From Achromobacter arsenitoxydans SY8 (lineage in GTDB: Bacteria; Pseudomonadota; Gammaproteobacteria; Burkholderiales; Burkholderiaceae_B): a stretch of 64,000 nt of DNA. The notes beneath the pieces were generated by a model, which was given only the letters and a program-made list of their open reading frames with translations, was not told where the DNA came from and made no database searches. Shown here piece by piece: positions 42,852 to 51,549 of this stretch. Positions within the stretch are counted from its first letter, which is position 1. Each line of letters opens with the position of its first letter. Position numbers and translations under genes: made by a program. The stretch is from positions 1 through 64,000 of the forward strand of contig NZ_AGUF01000052.1 of NCBI RefSeq assembly GCF_000236785.1, in the 5' to 3' direction.

Positions 42852-43943
42852 GTGATCCCACGCCAGTCAGTCGATATAGCCCGAGTGCTGCTAGTCATCG
42901 TCATGCTTTTGGCGTTGATGATAGGCAGCCTGTACATCCTTCAACCGTTCCTGCCTGGCCTGATCTGGGCGACGACCATTGTCGTCGCCACCTGGCCCGT
43001 GCTGCTGGCCATCCAGCGCCGATGCGGCGGGCGGCGGTGGATCGCCACCGTGGCGATGCTGCTGATTTTGCTCTTCGTGATCGTGCTGCCGCTTTATCAG
43101 GCCATTTCCACGCTGGCGCTGCACGGCGGGGTGATCATAGCGGCAGTCAAGAGCCTGCCCGAGTACGCCTTGCTGGCGCCGCCCGGATGGATCAAGAGCA
43201 TTCCGCTGGCCGGGCCCAGAATCGCCCAGGAATGGCAGACGCTTTCTGACGCGGGCGCAGGCGGCCTGCTGGCGCGCCTGGAACCCTATCTGACCACCGC
43301 TGCGCACTGGCTGCTCAGCCATGCCGCCATCGTGGGCGTGTTCGTGCTGCACATGGCGGTGACCATCATCATCGCCGGCATTTTGTACAGCCAGGGAGAC
43401 CTGGCAGCCGATTTCGTGCGCAGGTTCTCCAACCGACTGGCGGGGCAGCGCGGCGTGGCGGCCGTCCGGCTGGCGACGGCTGCGATCCGGGCCGTGGCGC
43501 TGGGTATCGTGGTGACCGCGGTGGTGCAGTCCGCACTGGGCGGCATCGGGCTGTGGATCGCGGGCGTGCCCGCGGCTGGCATTCTTACCGCCCTTATGGT
43601 GATGCTCTGCCTGGCCCAGCTTGGCCCATTTCTTCCCATGCTGGGCGGGGTTGCCTGGCTCTTCCAGAACGACATGAAGCTGGCTGCGGCGGTTCTACTG
43701 ATCTGGGCCATCGTGGTCGCCATGCTGGACAACCTGTTGCGACCGCTGCTGATCAAGCGCGGCGTGAATCTGTCGATGCTGCTGATCTTGTCCGGCGTGC
43801 TGGGCGGGATGTTTGCGTTCGGCATTGTCGGCCTGTTCATCGGCCCGGTGATCCTGGCCGTCACGGCCACCCTCGTGAAGGCCTGGATAGACGAAGTGCC
43901 GCCGCCGGCGGAAACCGACGCGCGCGAAGCAGCGCCCGACTGA
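42852..43943 (+). CDS. ydiK: AI-2E family transporter (YdiK-like)
   Basis: 363 residues with about seven or eight membrane helices. The family pattern is seen in the N-terminal helix pair (LYILQPFLPGLIWATTIVVA), the long periplasmic region (about 85-150), and the conserved C-terminal block LCLAQLGPFLPMLGGVAWL, DNLLRPLLIKRGV and FGIVGLFIGPVILAV. Members include TqsA, an autoinducer-2 exporter, and several efflux proteins; YdiK itself has no settled substrate. The GTG at 42852 is chosen because AGGAG stands upstream at 42841; earlier in-frame starts give an Arg/Gly-rich leader without family support. Confidence 0.87.
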   Translation: MIPRQSVDIARVLLVIVMLLALMIGSLYILQPFLPGLIWATTIVVATWPVLLAIQRRCGGRRWIATVAMLLILLFVIVLPLYQAISTLALHGGVIIAAVKSLPEYALLAPPGWIKSIPLAGPRIAQEWQTLSDAGAGGLLARLEPYLTTAAHWLLSHAAIVGVFVLHMAVTIIIAGILYSQGDLAADFVRRFSNRLAGQRGVAAVRLATAAIRAVALGIVVTAVVQSALGGIGLWIAGVPAAGILTALMVMLCLAQLGPFLPMLGGVAWLFQNDMKLAAAVLLIWAIVVAMLDNLLRPLLIKRGVNLSMLLILSGVLGGMFAFGIVGLFIGPVILAVTATLVKAWIDEVPPPAETDAREAAPD

Positions 43944-44132
43944 GGGTCGTCCAGGGTACGCGAAAGGGGGGCGCGAAAAGGGCGTAACATCCGTTCCAAG
44001 GCGCGGGCGATGACGCCCGCTTGTTTGCAACACCCCGGCAATACCCATGACGATGCACCCGCTTATGCCGCCTGAAGGCGCAGCCCACCTTTCCGTTTTC
44101 GAGCTTTTGTCGCTGCGGCCGGAGGCGGCGCA

Positions 44133-44858
44133 ATGAGCGAAACCGTGCGCCTGGCCAAGCGGGTGGCCGCCGAGCAATCCTGTTCCCGCACAGACGCGGA
44201 ACGCTACATCGAGGGGGGCTGGGTGGCCGTGGACGGAAAGGTCCAGGAGGAACCCGGCTTGCGCGTTGCGCCGAAGCAAGCCGTCAGCCTGCTTCCGGGC
44301 GCCCGCCTGGAAGATCTGCGGCCCGTCACAATCCTGATCCACAAGCCGGCCGGCACGTATGCCGACGACCAGCCGGGGTCGGCGCGGGACTTGGTCCTGC
44401 CCGAAAACCAGATGCCGGGAGACCGTTCCGGACAGCGCTATCTGAAGCGGATGTTCAACGGGCTCAAATTGGTGACGCCGCTGGAGCGCGCGGCCAGCGG
44501 CCTGGTGGTGTACACGCAGGAATTCGCGGTCGCCCGCAAGCTGGTGGAAGAGGGCCGCCATGTCGAGCAGGAGTACATCGCGCGGGTGGACGGTCAACTG
44601 ACCGATGCGCAGCTCGCACGCTTGCAGAAGGGCATGGCGTACGAAGGCCGCGCCGCCACGCCGATGAAGGTCAGCTGGCAGAACGAAACCCATCTGCGCT
44701 TTGCGCTGAAGACGCCGCAGCCCGGCTTCATCGAATACGTATGCGATTCGGCAGGCTTGCGGCTCCAGGCCTTGCGCCGGCTGCGAATCGGACGCCTGCC
44801 CATGGCGGGCCTGGCGGTGGGCCAGTGGCGCTACCGGCTGGAGTACGAACGCTTTTGA
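44133..44858 (+). CDS. RsuA/RluF-type pseudouridine synthase relative with Glu at the catalytic Asp position
   Basis: 241 residues. An N-terminal S4 RNA-binding domain (about 5-60: RLAKRVAAEQSCSRTDAERY, then IEGGWVAVDGKV) precedes a TruA/RsuA-type catalytic domain. Other family motifs are present: LIHKPAGTYADD near residue 70 and LRRLRIGRLPMAGLAVGQW near the end. The catalytic block that reads LDRxxSGL in active enzymes reads LERAASGLVVYTQ here, so the normally invariant Asp is Glu. The protein may bind rRNA without modifying it, or use Glu at a reduced rate. It is followed after one base by the LD-carboxypeptidase gene. The 190 bp upstream hold no gene. Confidence 0.85.
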   Translation: MSETVRLAKRVAAEQSCSRTDAERYIEGGWVAVDGKVQEEPGLRVAPKQAVSLLPGARLEDLRPVTILIHKPAGTYADDQPGSARDLVLPENQMPGDRSGQRYLKRMFNGLKLVTPLERAASGLVVYTQEFAVARKLVEEGRHVEQEYIARVDGQLTDAQLARLQKGMAYEGRAATPMKVSWQNETHLRFALKTPQPGFIEYVCDSAGLRLQALRRLRIGRLPMAGLAVGQWRYRLEYERF

Positions 44859-44859
44859 T

Positions 44860-46002
44860 ATGGAAAAAGTACCGGGTAGCCAGGATGTGTCCACCAGTGC
44901 AGCGCGCCGGCGCCTGTTGCTGAATGCGGGCGCGCTGTGCCTGTCCGGCCTGGGCCTGGCAGGGTGCGCGGGGCGCAAGCCCGAGGCGCGCAGACGCGCT
45001 CCGCCCCCGAAAACGGCGCCGGCGCCATCGCATGCCCAGACGGGGGCTAGCCCTGTGCCCGCGCTTCGGCCTGGCGCCAAGGTCGCCATCGTGGCCCCGG
45101 CTTCTGCTGCCCGGAATGCAAGCGATCTTGCCGCGCAATGGCTGGAGGACCGCGGATTCGTGGCGCAGATTATGCCGGCGTCGCGCGTGCGGCTCGATTC
45201 CCCCTACGAGTATCTGGCCGGCACCGACCAACAGCGCCTGGACGACCTGCACGCTGCGTTCGCCGCGCCGGACATCGGCGCGGTGTGGTGCCTGCAGGGC
45301 GGCTTTGGGTCGTGGCGGCTGCTGGACCAGCTGGATTTCGGTTTGCTGCGCCAACATCCCAAGCCATTTATCGGCTACAGCGACATCACCGCGCTTCATC
45401 TGGCCATGCAGCGGCACGCGGGTTTCGTGACGTTCCACGGGCCGATGCTGGCGCAGGACCTGCTGGCGGGCAAGCGTGAACCCACCGAGTCGCATCTGTT
45501 GGCCATGGTCGGCGGGCAGGTCGGGCAGGGCGCGTGGATCGAACCGCCGCCGCTATCCCGTCCGGTTGAACTGGTTGCGGGCACGGCAAGCGGACGCCTG
45601 GTGGGCGGCAATCTTGCCCTGATTGCCGCGCTGACCGGCACGCCCAATGAAATCGACACCGAAGGCGCCATTCTGTTCTTCGAAGATGTCAACGAGGCGC
45701 TGCCCAGGGTGGATCGCCTCTTGAGCCAGCTTGCGGCGGCGGGCAAATTCGAAGGGATCAGGGGTGTGCTTGTCGGCAATTTCACCCGCATCCTGGGAAC
45801 GCATATGGATGACGCGCAGGCCCAAAGCCTGCTGTATCCGCTGGTGCTGGAGCAGTTTGGCGCGCTGGGGATTCCTGTCCTGGCGGGGTGGCCCAGCGGG
45901 CACGGGGATCCGAACCTGACCTTGCCGTTGGGCGCCAATATCACCCTGGATACCGCGCGGGCCGCGTTGCGGCTGGATCAGCCTATCACCGTCGCGGGTT
46001 GA
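44860..46002 (+). CDS. LD-carboxypeptidase (S66 family), lipoprotein form
   Basis: 380 residues. A twin-Arg-like start (ARRRLLLNAGALCLSGLGLAGC) carries a lipobox LAGC, so the protein is probably a lipoprotein in the cell envelope; E. coli LdcA by contrast is cytoplasmic. A Pro/Ala linker (about 38-68) leads to the S66 domain. Catalytic residues are seen as Ser in FIGYSDITALH, Glu in LFFEDVNEA and His in WPSGHGDPNLTLPLG. It should remove the terminal D-Ala from murein tetrapeptides. The start codon follows the pseudouridine-synthase stop by one base, so the two are co-transcribed. Confidence 0.9.
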   Translation: MEKVPGSQDVSTSAARRRLLLNAGALCLSGLGLAGCAGRKPEARRRAPPPKTAPAPSHAQTGASPVPALRPGAKVAIVAPASAARNASDLAAQWLEDRGFVAQIMPASRVRLDSPYEYLAGTDQQRLDDLHAAFAAPDIGAVWCLQGGFGSWRLLDQLDFGLLRQHPKPFIGYSDITALHLAMQRHAGFVTFHGPMLAQDLLAGKREPTESHLLAMVGGQVGQGAWIEPPPLSRPVELVAGTASGRLVGGNLALIAALTGTPNEIDTEGAILFFEDVNEALPRVDRLLSQLAAAGKFEGIRGVLVGNFTRILGTHMDDAQAQSLLYPLVLEQFGALGIPVLAGWPSGHGDPNLTLPLGANITLDTARAALRLDQPITVAG

Positions 46003-46047
46003 ATCTGAACAGTTCGTGCGCTATTAATGATGCATTTGGCGTATAAA

Positions 46048-46065
46048 TGACTTATAAATAAGTCA
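46048..46065. promoter_or_regulatory. Perfect 18-bp palindrome upstream of hipB
   Basis: TGACTTATAAATAAGTCA is a perfect palindrome in an AT-rich stretch, 64 bp before the hipB ATG. A related half site (GAGTCA) lies just before the ATG near 46123. HipB proteins repress their own operon by binding such palindromes. Confidence 0.7.
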
Positions 46066-46128
46066 ATTATGGTTCTGTTTTGTCTTGTTAATAGCACGCA
46101 AGGCACCATAAAGCACTATTATTGAGTC

Positions 46129-46473
46129 ATGAAAAAGAAGATCGAACCCAGCTTCGATGCGGCGGAAGCGTTGGCCCGGTTGGGCGCCAATATCCGCACC
46201 GCCCGGCTGCGCCGTGGTGAAACAGAATCCATGCTTGCCAGCCGCATGGGCGTATCGCGCGCCACCGTTACCCGGCTGGAACGGGGCGATGGCGGCGTTT
46301 CGCTTGCGCTCGCCCTTGAAGCGCTGCTGCTGTACGGCTACGGCGACCAAGTCTTTGCCTTGGGCGACCCCGACCTGGACGGCGTGGGCAAGCGCATGGA
46401 TGCGGCGCGGCGCCCCAGTCGGGGCAGCCGCAAGCCGGTGCATGCGCATCGCGCCGATCCGGCCAGCCTGTAA
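46129..46473 (+). CDS. hipB: HipB-like XRE-family antitoxin
   Basis: 114 residues. The HTH_3 domain (about 15-72) reads LGANIRTARLRRGETESMLA, then SRMGVSRATVTRLERGDGG. A basic tail (RRPSRGSRKPVHAHR) follows. It precedes hipA by 20 bp on the same strand, the standard order of this toxin-antitoxin pair. As antitoxin it should bind HipA and repress the operon through the palindrome upstream. The tail lacks the exact C-terminal Trp of E. coli HipB that is involved in HipA contact and degradation. Confidence 0.88.
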   Translation: MKKKIEPSFDAAEALARLGANIRTARLRRGETESMLASRMGVSRATVTRLERGDGGVSLALALEALLLYGYGDQVFALGDPDLDGVGKRMDAARRPSRGSRKPVHAHRADPASL

Positions 46474-46493
46474 CGCAGCGGGATCCAGCAACC

Positions 46494-47807
46494 GTGCCAG
46501 CACGAAAACATAAAAACGTGGAAGGCGAGCTCTTCGTCTATGTGGACATTCAGGGCGAGGCCGTGCTGGCCGGCGTGCTTACCCTGGACGATACGGACGA
46601 AGACCGCTTCTACGCGGAATTCACCTATGTGCAGTCCTATGTGAACGACCCGCGCGCATTTTCGCTGGACCCGCTCAATCTGCCGCTGACCGACGCCCGC
46701 ACGACCTTTCGCACCGAAAGCCGCTACCAGACGCTGGGCGCCATTTTCGATGCCGCGCCGGACGCCTGGGGCCGCAACGTCATGCGGGTCGACAATGCCG
46801 GCGCACGCGTGACCGAAAACGAAGTGCTGCTCAAGGGCAGGGGCATGGGCGTGGGCGCGCTGTTCTTCAGCGCCCGTCCGCTGACGCCCAACATGCGCAA
46901 GACCTACAGGCTGCCCGAAGTCAGCCAGGTGGAATCGCTGGGCGGCCTGTTGGCCGACATCGACCAGGGGATCAAGCCCAAGGGGCTGTACCGCGACATC
47001 CTGGGCAGTTCCTGGGATATCGGCGGCGCGCGCCCGAAGACGATCGTGCGGGACGGGAATGGCGAAATGTGGATCGCCAAGTTTCCGCGCAAGGGGGACT
47101 CCTACGACCGCCAGCGCGTGGAATACGCCAATCTGCAAATGGCCAGGGCCATCGGCCTGAATGTGCCGGCCATCAGCCTGGCTAATACGCCCCTGGGCGC
47201 GGTGCTGCTGACGCATCGCTTCGACCGCATTCTGCTGCCCGCCGAAAGCGGCGCCGATCCGGTGATCGCGCGCCGGCACTTCCTGAGCGGCGCGTCGCTC
47301 ATCAGCCCCTCCGTGCAGATAGGCAAGCGCGAGCTCGACGGACCGCGCGGCAAGGCGACATATTCCTATGCCCGGCTCGCCGACGTAACGCGGCGCATAT
47401 CGTCCAGGCCCGTGCAGGACCTGCTGGAACTGTATGCGCGGATGATCCTGAACGTAGCGGTCCACAACACCGATGACCACCTGAAGAATGTCGGCTTCCT
47501 GAAGGACGACGGGGCGGAAACCTACCGCCTTTCACCGTTGTTCGACGTCGTCACCCAGGAAGGCTCCGCCAAGCATTACCTGCATATCGGAAGCGGCGGA
47601 CGGGAGAGTTCCTTCGCCAATTGCCTAAGCGAGTACCGGCGATTCGGACTGCGCTCCGAGGCCGCGGCGACGTCCATTCTTGACCGCGTCCTGGACGTGG
47701 TGCGCGACCGCCGGCGCTACTACGAAGCGGCCGGCATGGCGCCGGAAGAGATCGCCCTGGTCGAATCGACCTTGACGGCCTTGCGCCAACCGAGTGCTCA
47801 GGCCTGA
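46494..47807 (+). CDS. hipA: HipA-family serine/threonine kinase toxin
   Basis: 437 residues, the normal HipA length. The N-terminal subdomain (about 12-100) is followed by the HipA kinase core. SSWDIGGARPKTIV corresponds to the P-loop with the autophosphorylated serine region, MWIAKFPRKGD contains the ATP-binding Lys, HNTDDHLKNVGFL is the catalytic loop and LSPLFDVV the metal-binding Asp. In E. coli HipA phosphorylates glutamyl-tRNA synthetase and causes dormancy; other HipA-like kinases have other targets. All catalytic residues are present. Starts with GTG at 46494. Its 3' end overlaps the end of the convergent Rrf2 gene by 10 bp. Confidence 0.92.
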   Translation: MPARKHKNVEGELFVYVDIQGEAVLAGVLTLDDTDEDRFYAEFTYVQSYVNDPRAFSLDPLNLPLTDARTTFRTESRYQTLGAIFDAAPDAWGRNVMRVDNAGARVTENEVLLKGRGMGVGALFFSARPLTPNMRKTYRLPEVSQVESLGGLLADIDQGIKPKGLYRDILGSSWDIGGARPKTIVRDGNGEMWIAKFPRKGDSYDRQRVEYANLQMARAIGLNVPAISLANTPLGAVLLTHRFDRILLPAESGADPVIARRHFLSGASLISPSVQIGKRELDGPRGKATYSYARLADVTRRISSRPVQDLLELYARMILNVAVHNTDDHLKNVGFLKDDGAETYRLSPLFDVVTQEGSAKHYLHIGSGGRESSFANCLSEYRRFGLRSEAAATSILDRVLDVVRDRRRYYEAAGMAPEEIALVESTLTALRQPSAQA

Positions 47808-48262
47808 TGGACGGCCTGCGGGTCGAACGTCTGCCCGCGCGCAAGCATGCGCAGATGGAAGTCGCGGCTCAACGCGGCAAGCGTGACCTTGCCGAAGCGG
47901 TTCAGCAGAAGCGCCTGGGCCTCGTCGAAAGCGCCGTCCAGCGACGCATTGACGGCTTCTTCGACCAGGCATCCCGGGGCTTCGCTGCGGTTGCCCATCG
48001 CGAAGATCTCGGGCGAGCCCAAGGCTGTGTAGATATCGCGCAGTGTCACGTCCTTGAAGTCGCAGGAAATGGACCAGCCCCCGCCATGGCCTTTTTCGGA
48101 CCGGACCAGGCCCTGTTCGCGCAGGCCGGCCATGATCCGGCGGATGACGACGGGGTTGGTCTGCATGACGCGGCCCAGGTCTTCGGACGTCATCGGGCCG
48201 GCGTGTTCGGCCATGTGCAGCAACACGTGCAACACGCCGGAAAGCTTGCTGTCTCTTCTCAT
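47798..48262 (-). CDS. Rrf2 family transcriptional regulator
   Basis: 154 residues. The winged HTH reads LSGVLHVLLHMAEHAGPMTS, with PVVIRRIMAGLREQGLVRSEKGHGGGW as recognition helix and wing. Iron-sulfur members (NsrR, IscR) carry three spaced cysteines in the middle; here only two isolated cysteines occur (SCDF and GCLVEE), so a cluster is unlikely and it resembles YwnA-type Rrf2 proteins. It converges on hipA with a 10-bp overlap of coding ends. About 105 bp separate its start from the exported methyltransferase gene behind it on the same strand. The target is unknown. Confidence 0.88.
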   Translation of the reverse strand: MRRDSKLSGVLHVLLHMAEHAGPMTSEDLGRVMQTNPVVIRRIMAGLREQGLVRSEKGHGGGWSISCDFKDVTLRDIYTALGSPEIFAMGNRSEAPGCLVEEAVNASLDGAFDEAQALLLNRFGKVTLAALSRDFHLRMLARGQTFDPQAVHQA

Positions 48263-48368
48263 GCAACAGATGCTATTGCATGACGGCCCGGCCGGTCAAC
48301 GTGAAGGGCGGTCGACCGGCAGCGCGCCCGGGCGTAAGCCCGGAAGCGCTGGCGCTTTCCCGTGCGCG

Positions 48369-49247
48369 TCAGTTGCGCTTGGCCGTCCATTGACCCTTGC
48401 CGGCCGCGCTGCCGCTCATGCTGCGGCCATTGACCACGCCGGCGTAGCGCACCCCGTCCGCCGTGAAAGAAATGGCCGAGCCGTTCAGCCGCGCATCCGA
48501 GATCGGCCGCGACCCCAGCGTGCCCGAGAGCATCTGGTAGTGCTGGTCCAGCTGCAGGGGTTGGCCGCCCAGATCCCATTTGCCCTGGACCTTGGCGGGC
48601 ACGATCCATAGCAAGGCGGTGCAATAGGTCTGGCAATGCTCGGTCACGGTTTCGGAGGCATCGGGTTCCCAATCGCCCATGCGGAAAGTGTTGGACACCA
48701 CGCGCGTGCCCGCTGGCAGTTCCAGGAGCCTGGGCCGCAGCTTTTCGTTGATCGTGGACAGCAGGAACATCGTGATCACGTCGGCCTGGGACAGGTCGGT
48801 GGTAAACAGGTCCGCGGCAACGAAGGTGGCGCGGTCGGCCACCCCGGCGCGCTTGGCGTTCTGGCGCGAAAGCTCGACCAGGTCGGGGTTGTATTCGATG
48901 CCCTGGGCTTTCAGGCCGCGCTGGGCGGCCGTGATGACCGTGCGCCCGTCGCCCGACCCCAGGTCCATCAGCCTGTCCTTGGGCGTGACCTTGGCCATGT
49001 CTAGCATCTTGTCCACCAGGGCCTGGGGCGTGGGCACCCAGATGACGTCCTTGCCTTCCTGCCCGACGTCAGGAACGTAGTCCTTCTTGGCGTTCGCCTG
49101 CGCCGGGGCGGCGGCCGTGCCCTGGGCGATGGCGCCCGCCGCATGGAACAGCGCGAGCGCCATCGCCGAGGCCAGCAGCGCGACGCGGAACCGCGAGCCG
49201 GACACCGGCTGGCGGACGGATAGGGAAAGCTGGGTAGAGCGTTGCAT
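48369..49247 (-). CDS. Exported SAM-methyltransferase-fold protein
   Basis: 292 residues. Residues 20-42 form a signal peptide (FRVALLASAMALALFHAAGA, probable cleavage AIA or IAQ), so the mature protein is outside the cytoplasm. The body is a class I methyltransferase fold with motif I MDLGSGDGRTVITAAQRG near residue 95 and an acidic residue after strand 2 (QGIEYNPDLVELS). The last 75 residues form a separate beta-rich domain. SAM is not known in the periplasm, so either SAM reaches it or the fold serves another purpose. It lies 39 bp after the amino-acid permease on the same strand, probably in one transcript. Confidence 0.82.
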   Translation of the reverse strand: MQRSTQLSLSVRQPVSGSRFRVALLASAMALALFHAAGAIAQGTAAAPAQANAKKDYVPDVGQEGKDVIWVPTPQALVDKMLDMAKVTPKDRLMDLGSGDGRTVITAAQRGLKAQGIEYNPDLVELSRQNAKRAGVADRATFVAADLFTTDLSQADVITMFLLSTINEKLRPRLLELPAGTRVVSNTFRMGDWEPDASETVTEHCQTYCTALLWIVPAKVQGKWDLGGQPLQLDQHYQMLSGTLGSRPISDARLNGSAISFTADGVRYAGVVNGRSMSGSAAGKGQWTAKRN

Positions 49248-49286
49248 GATGGAATTCCTTGGACGGGGACGAGGGAAGAACCAGGG

Positions 49287-50636
49287 CTAGCCGTGCGTCT
49301 GCGCGGGCTTGAGCACGCGCAGCAATGGAATGCCTGCCGCCAGGACGGCCAGGCCGATCAGTGCGCCCGCGCCGGCATAGATGGCGCTGGATACGACCAG
49401 TCCGGCGCAGGTCAGGGCGAGCAGCAGCGGCGGCAGGGGGAAGAGGGGCACGCGGAAGGGGCGAGGCCGATCCGGTTCGAGCTGGCGAAGGCGCCACACG
49501 GATGCCGCTACCAGCATCATGAACAGCCAGAAGACCGGGGCGGTATAGGCCACCATGGTCTGCACGCTGTTCTGGCTGAACGCGCCCAGCGCCACCAGCG
49601 CCAGCGTGATCGCGCCCTGCACCAGCAATGCGCTGACCGGCGTTTCGTTGCGGGCGCTCCATCCGGCCAGCGCGTGCAGGCGCGGCACGTCCCGGCCCAG
49701 CGCGTAATACACGCGGGCGCCGGTGATGATGGTGCCGTTGATCGTGCTGAGGGCGGTAGCGCAGATCGTCAGGCTGAGCAGGGCCGCCGCGTACGGGCCG
49801 GCGGCCAGCTGCATGACCTCCGCGCCCAGCGCGGGCGTGTCGCGCAGACCTTGCAGGCCGAAGATCTCAAGCAGCGCCAGATTAGTCAGTACGTAGGCGC
49901 CGGTCACCACCGCGGTGCCGATCAGCAGCACCCGGCTCATGTTGCGGCCCGGATTGCGCAGTTCGCCGCTGAGGTAGGCTGCTTCGTTCCAGCCGCCGTA
50001 AGTCAGCAGCACGAACACCATGCCCATGCCCAGCAGTCCGGCGGGATGGCCCGACAGCGGCGCGGGCTCGGCGGCGGTCACCGGGCCGCCACCGGAGGCG
50101 GTCAGCGAGGCCGCCAGGACGGAACCCAGCGCGATCAGCGTCAGGACGGTAAAGACCCACTGCAGGCGTTTGGAATAGCGGGTGCCCACCAGGTTCAGCG
50201 CGGTCAGCGCCACGACCGAGATAGCGGCGTGCGCCGCCGGCCCGTTTGCGCCCAGCGGCAGCAGGCGCTGGGCGTAGTCGCCATAAATGAAGGCGACAAC
50301 CGCGATGGCGCCTGTCTGGATGACGGAGCAGCGGGCCCAGGCGAACATCAGGCCGACTCGCGCGCCCCAGGCCCGCGTCAGGTAAAGGTATTCGCCTCCC
50401 GCGCCGGGATAGGCGGAGCCCAGCTCCGCGTAGCAGAGCGCGCCCACCAGCATCACCAGTCCGCCCGCGCACCACAGGGCGATGTAGATAGCTTCCGAGC
50501 CGGCGTGCTGCGCCACCAGGGGAGGAAAGCCGAAAATGCCGATGCCGATGACCACGCCGACCAGCACCATGGTCGCGTCCATGACCGACAGGCCTGCGGA
50601 GGGGTGTCCGCCCAGGGTATCCGGGACGCTGCTCAT
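49287..50636 (-). CDS. APC superfamily amino-acid permease
   Basis: About 449 residues with 12 predicted membrane helices. APC signs are VGVVIGIGIFGFPPLVAQHA in helix 1, CYAELGSAYPGAGGEYLYL, and FVLLTYGGWNEAAYLSGELR in helix 6 with its unwound glycine segment. This group resembles LAT/serine-threonine exchangers of bacteria (YkbA type). The start is uncertain: ATG codons at 50636 and 50657 both fit and neither has a clear ribosome site. Upstream in-frame sequence is low-complexity and not part of the family. It is followed by the exported methyltransferase after 39 bp. Confidence 0.85.
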   Translation of the reverse strand: MSSVPDTLGGHPSAGLSVMDATMVLVGVVIGIGIFGFPPLVAQHAGSEAIYIALWCAGGLVMLVGALCYAELGSAYPGAGGEYLYLTRAWGARVGLMFAWARCSVIQTGAIAVVAFIYGDYAQRLLPLGANGPAAHAAISVVALTALNLVGTRYSKRLQWVFTVLTLIALGSVLAASLTASGGGPVTAAEPAPLSGHPAGLLGMGMVFVLLTYGGWNEAAYLSGELRNPGRNMSRVLLIGTAVVTGAYVLTNLALLEIFGLQGLRDTPALGAEVMQLAAGPYAAALLSLTICATALSTINGTIITGARVYYALGRDVPRLHALAGWSARNETPVSALLVQGAITLALVALGAFSQNSVQTMVAYTAPVFWLFMMLVAASVWRLRQLEPDRPRPFRVPLFPLPPLLLALTCAGLVVSSAIYAGAGALIGLAVLAAGIPLLRVLKPAQTHG

Positions 50637-51063
50637 GGCCGTGCGCGCCCGAAACATTGCGCGGCGCGAACGGAGACGTCGTCGAGTATTGATATTCCGG
50701 GAGGGCGCGCGGTCGGGGTGGACAGATTCGCGAGTGGACGCGAGTGGGGCAGGGACATGCGATTCTCCCGGGTGGGCGCGCGATGGGGGTTCAAGGCTAA
50801 ATGTCGGCATATGCTGACAACTGCCTGAACATAAAGCGACCGCGTGCATTTGGGGAAGTTCCGCAGGGTTTTCCTGGGGGGAGGTCCGCAAGGCGTCGAA
50901 AGGCGGAAATCCGGCACTCCCGCTCAATCAATCCAAATTATGAGATTTATTGTTTATCTAATTGATTATCAAGGATATTCAATTGATTTGTTTCTTCGGA
51001 CTTAAAGTAATACTTTAAGTCTGGACTCATCCAAAAAGCCTGGCCAGGCGACACAGCTTGCGG
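50637..51063. promoter_or_regulatory. Permease upstream region with AT-rich island and palindrome
   Basis: 427 bp without a gene. 50930-51000 is a sharp AT-rich island. TTGATA there, read on the minus strand, is a possible -35 element for the permease. At 50999-51021 GACTTAAAGT and ACTTTAAGTC form a perfect 10-bp inverted repeat around AAT, between the permease promoter and the end of the 161-residue gene. It lacks a T-tract, so an operator is as likely as a terminator. Confidence 0.55.
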
Positions 51064-51549
51064 CTAACCCAGGTACTGTCGGACCCAGTTGTCGGAACTT
51101 GCAGGTAGCGAAATATCGCTTGCCGCGGCGGCCGCGGGTTTGCACAGGTAGATGGAGCAGGCGGCATAGCTGCCGCCTCCCAGCGCCAGGATCAGGAGGG
51201 GACGCGAGAATTCCGACGGGAATGCCTGATGCAAGCGCAGGACGAACCGTTCGGCCTGGCCCTGGGCGAAGGCGTCGCGCAGCAGTTTCAGCGTCACCCC
51301 GTAAAGCCAGGACGCGACGGCTCCGCGTCCTTGTCCGCGATAGGCATCGGCGCAACTGCGGAAGGCTTGCGCATACAGGGGATTCGTCTGCTGCATCTGT
51401 TCCCCCAGCAGTTGTTCCAACTGGCCGGCGTGCCGTTGCACCAGGTCTCGCAGTTGCACGCTTGCAGCGGGTTGCGCGGCGTCGATCCGAGCCGCGGCGG
51501 CAGCGCAATCATTCGTCAAACTGACCATTTCCACATTCGTTGTTGCCAT
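51064..51549 (-). CDS. Uncharacterised protein divergent from the effector gene
   Basis: 161 residues, not recognised. The N-terminal 110 residues are mostly helical (ARIDAAQPAASVQLRDLVQR, HAGQLEQLLGEQMQQTNPLY), then comes a short hydrophobic stretch (PLLILALGGGSYAACSIYLC, about 117-136) and a polar tail. Such a helical protein with one hydrophobic hairpin resembles small substrates of type III systems, but this is only an impression. Its start faces the effector gene across about 200 bp, and both sit on an island with type III features, which is the main hint of function. No clear ribosome site. Confidence 0.5.
   Translation of the reverse strand: MATTNVEMVSLTNDCAAAAARIDAAQPAASVQLRDLVQRHAGQLEQLLGEQMQQTNPLYAQAFRSCADAYRGQGRGAVASWLYGVTLKLLRDAFAQGQAERFVLRLHQAFPSEFSRPLLILALGGGSYAACSIYLCKPAAAAASDISLPASSDNWVRQYLG

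Noticed and set aside
48320-48362. Two small GC hairpins after the exported methyltransferase gene
   Set aside because: No T-tract on either strand and short stems; not called as a terminator.
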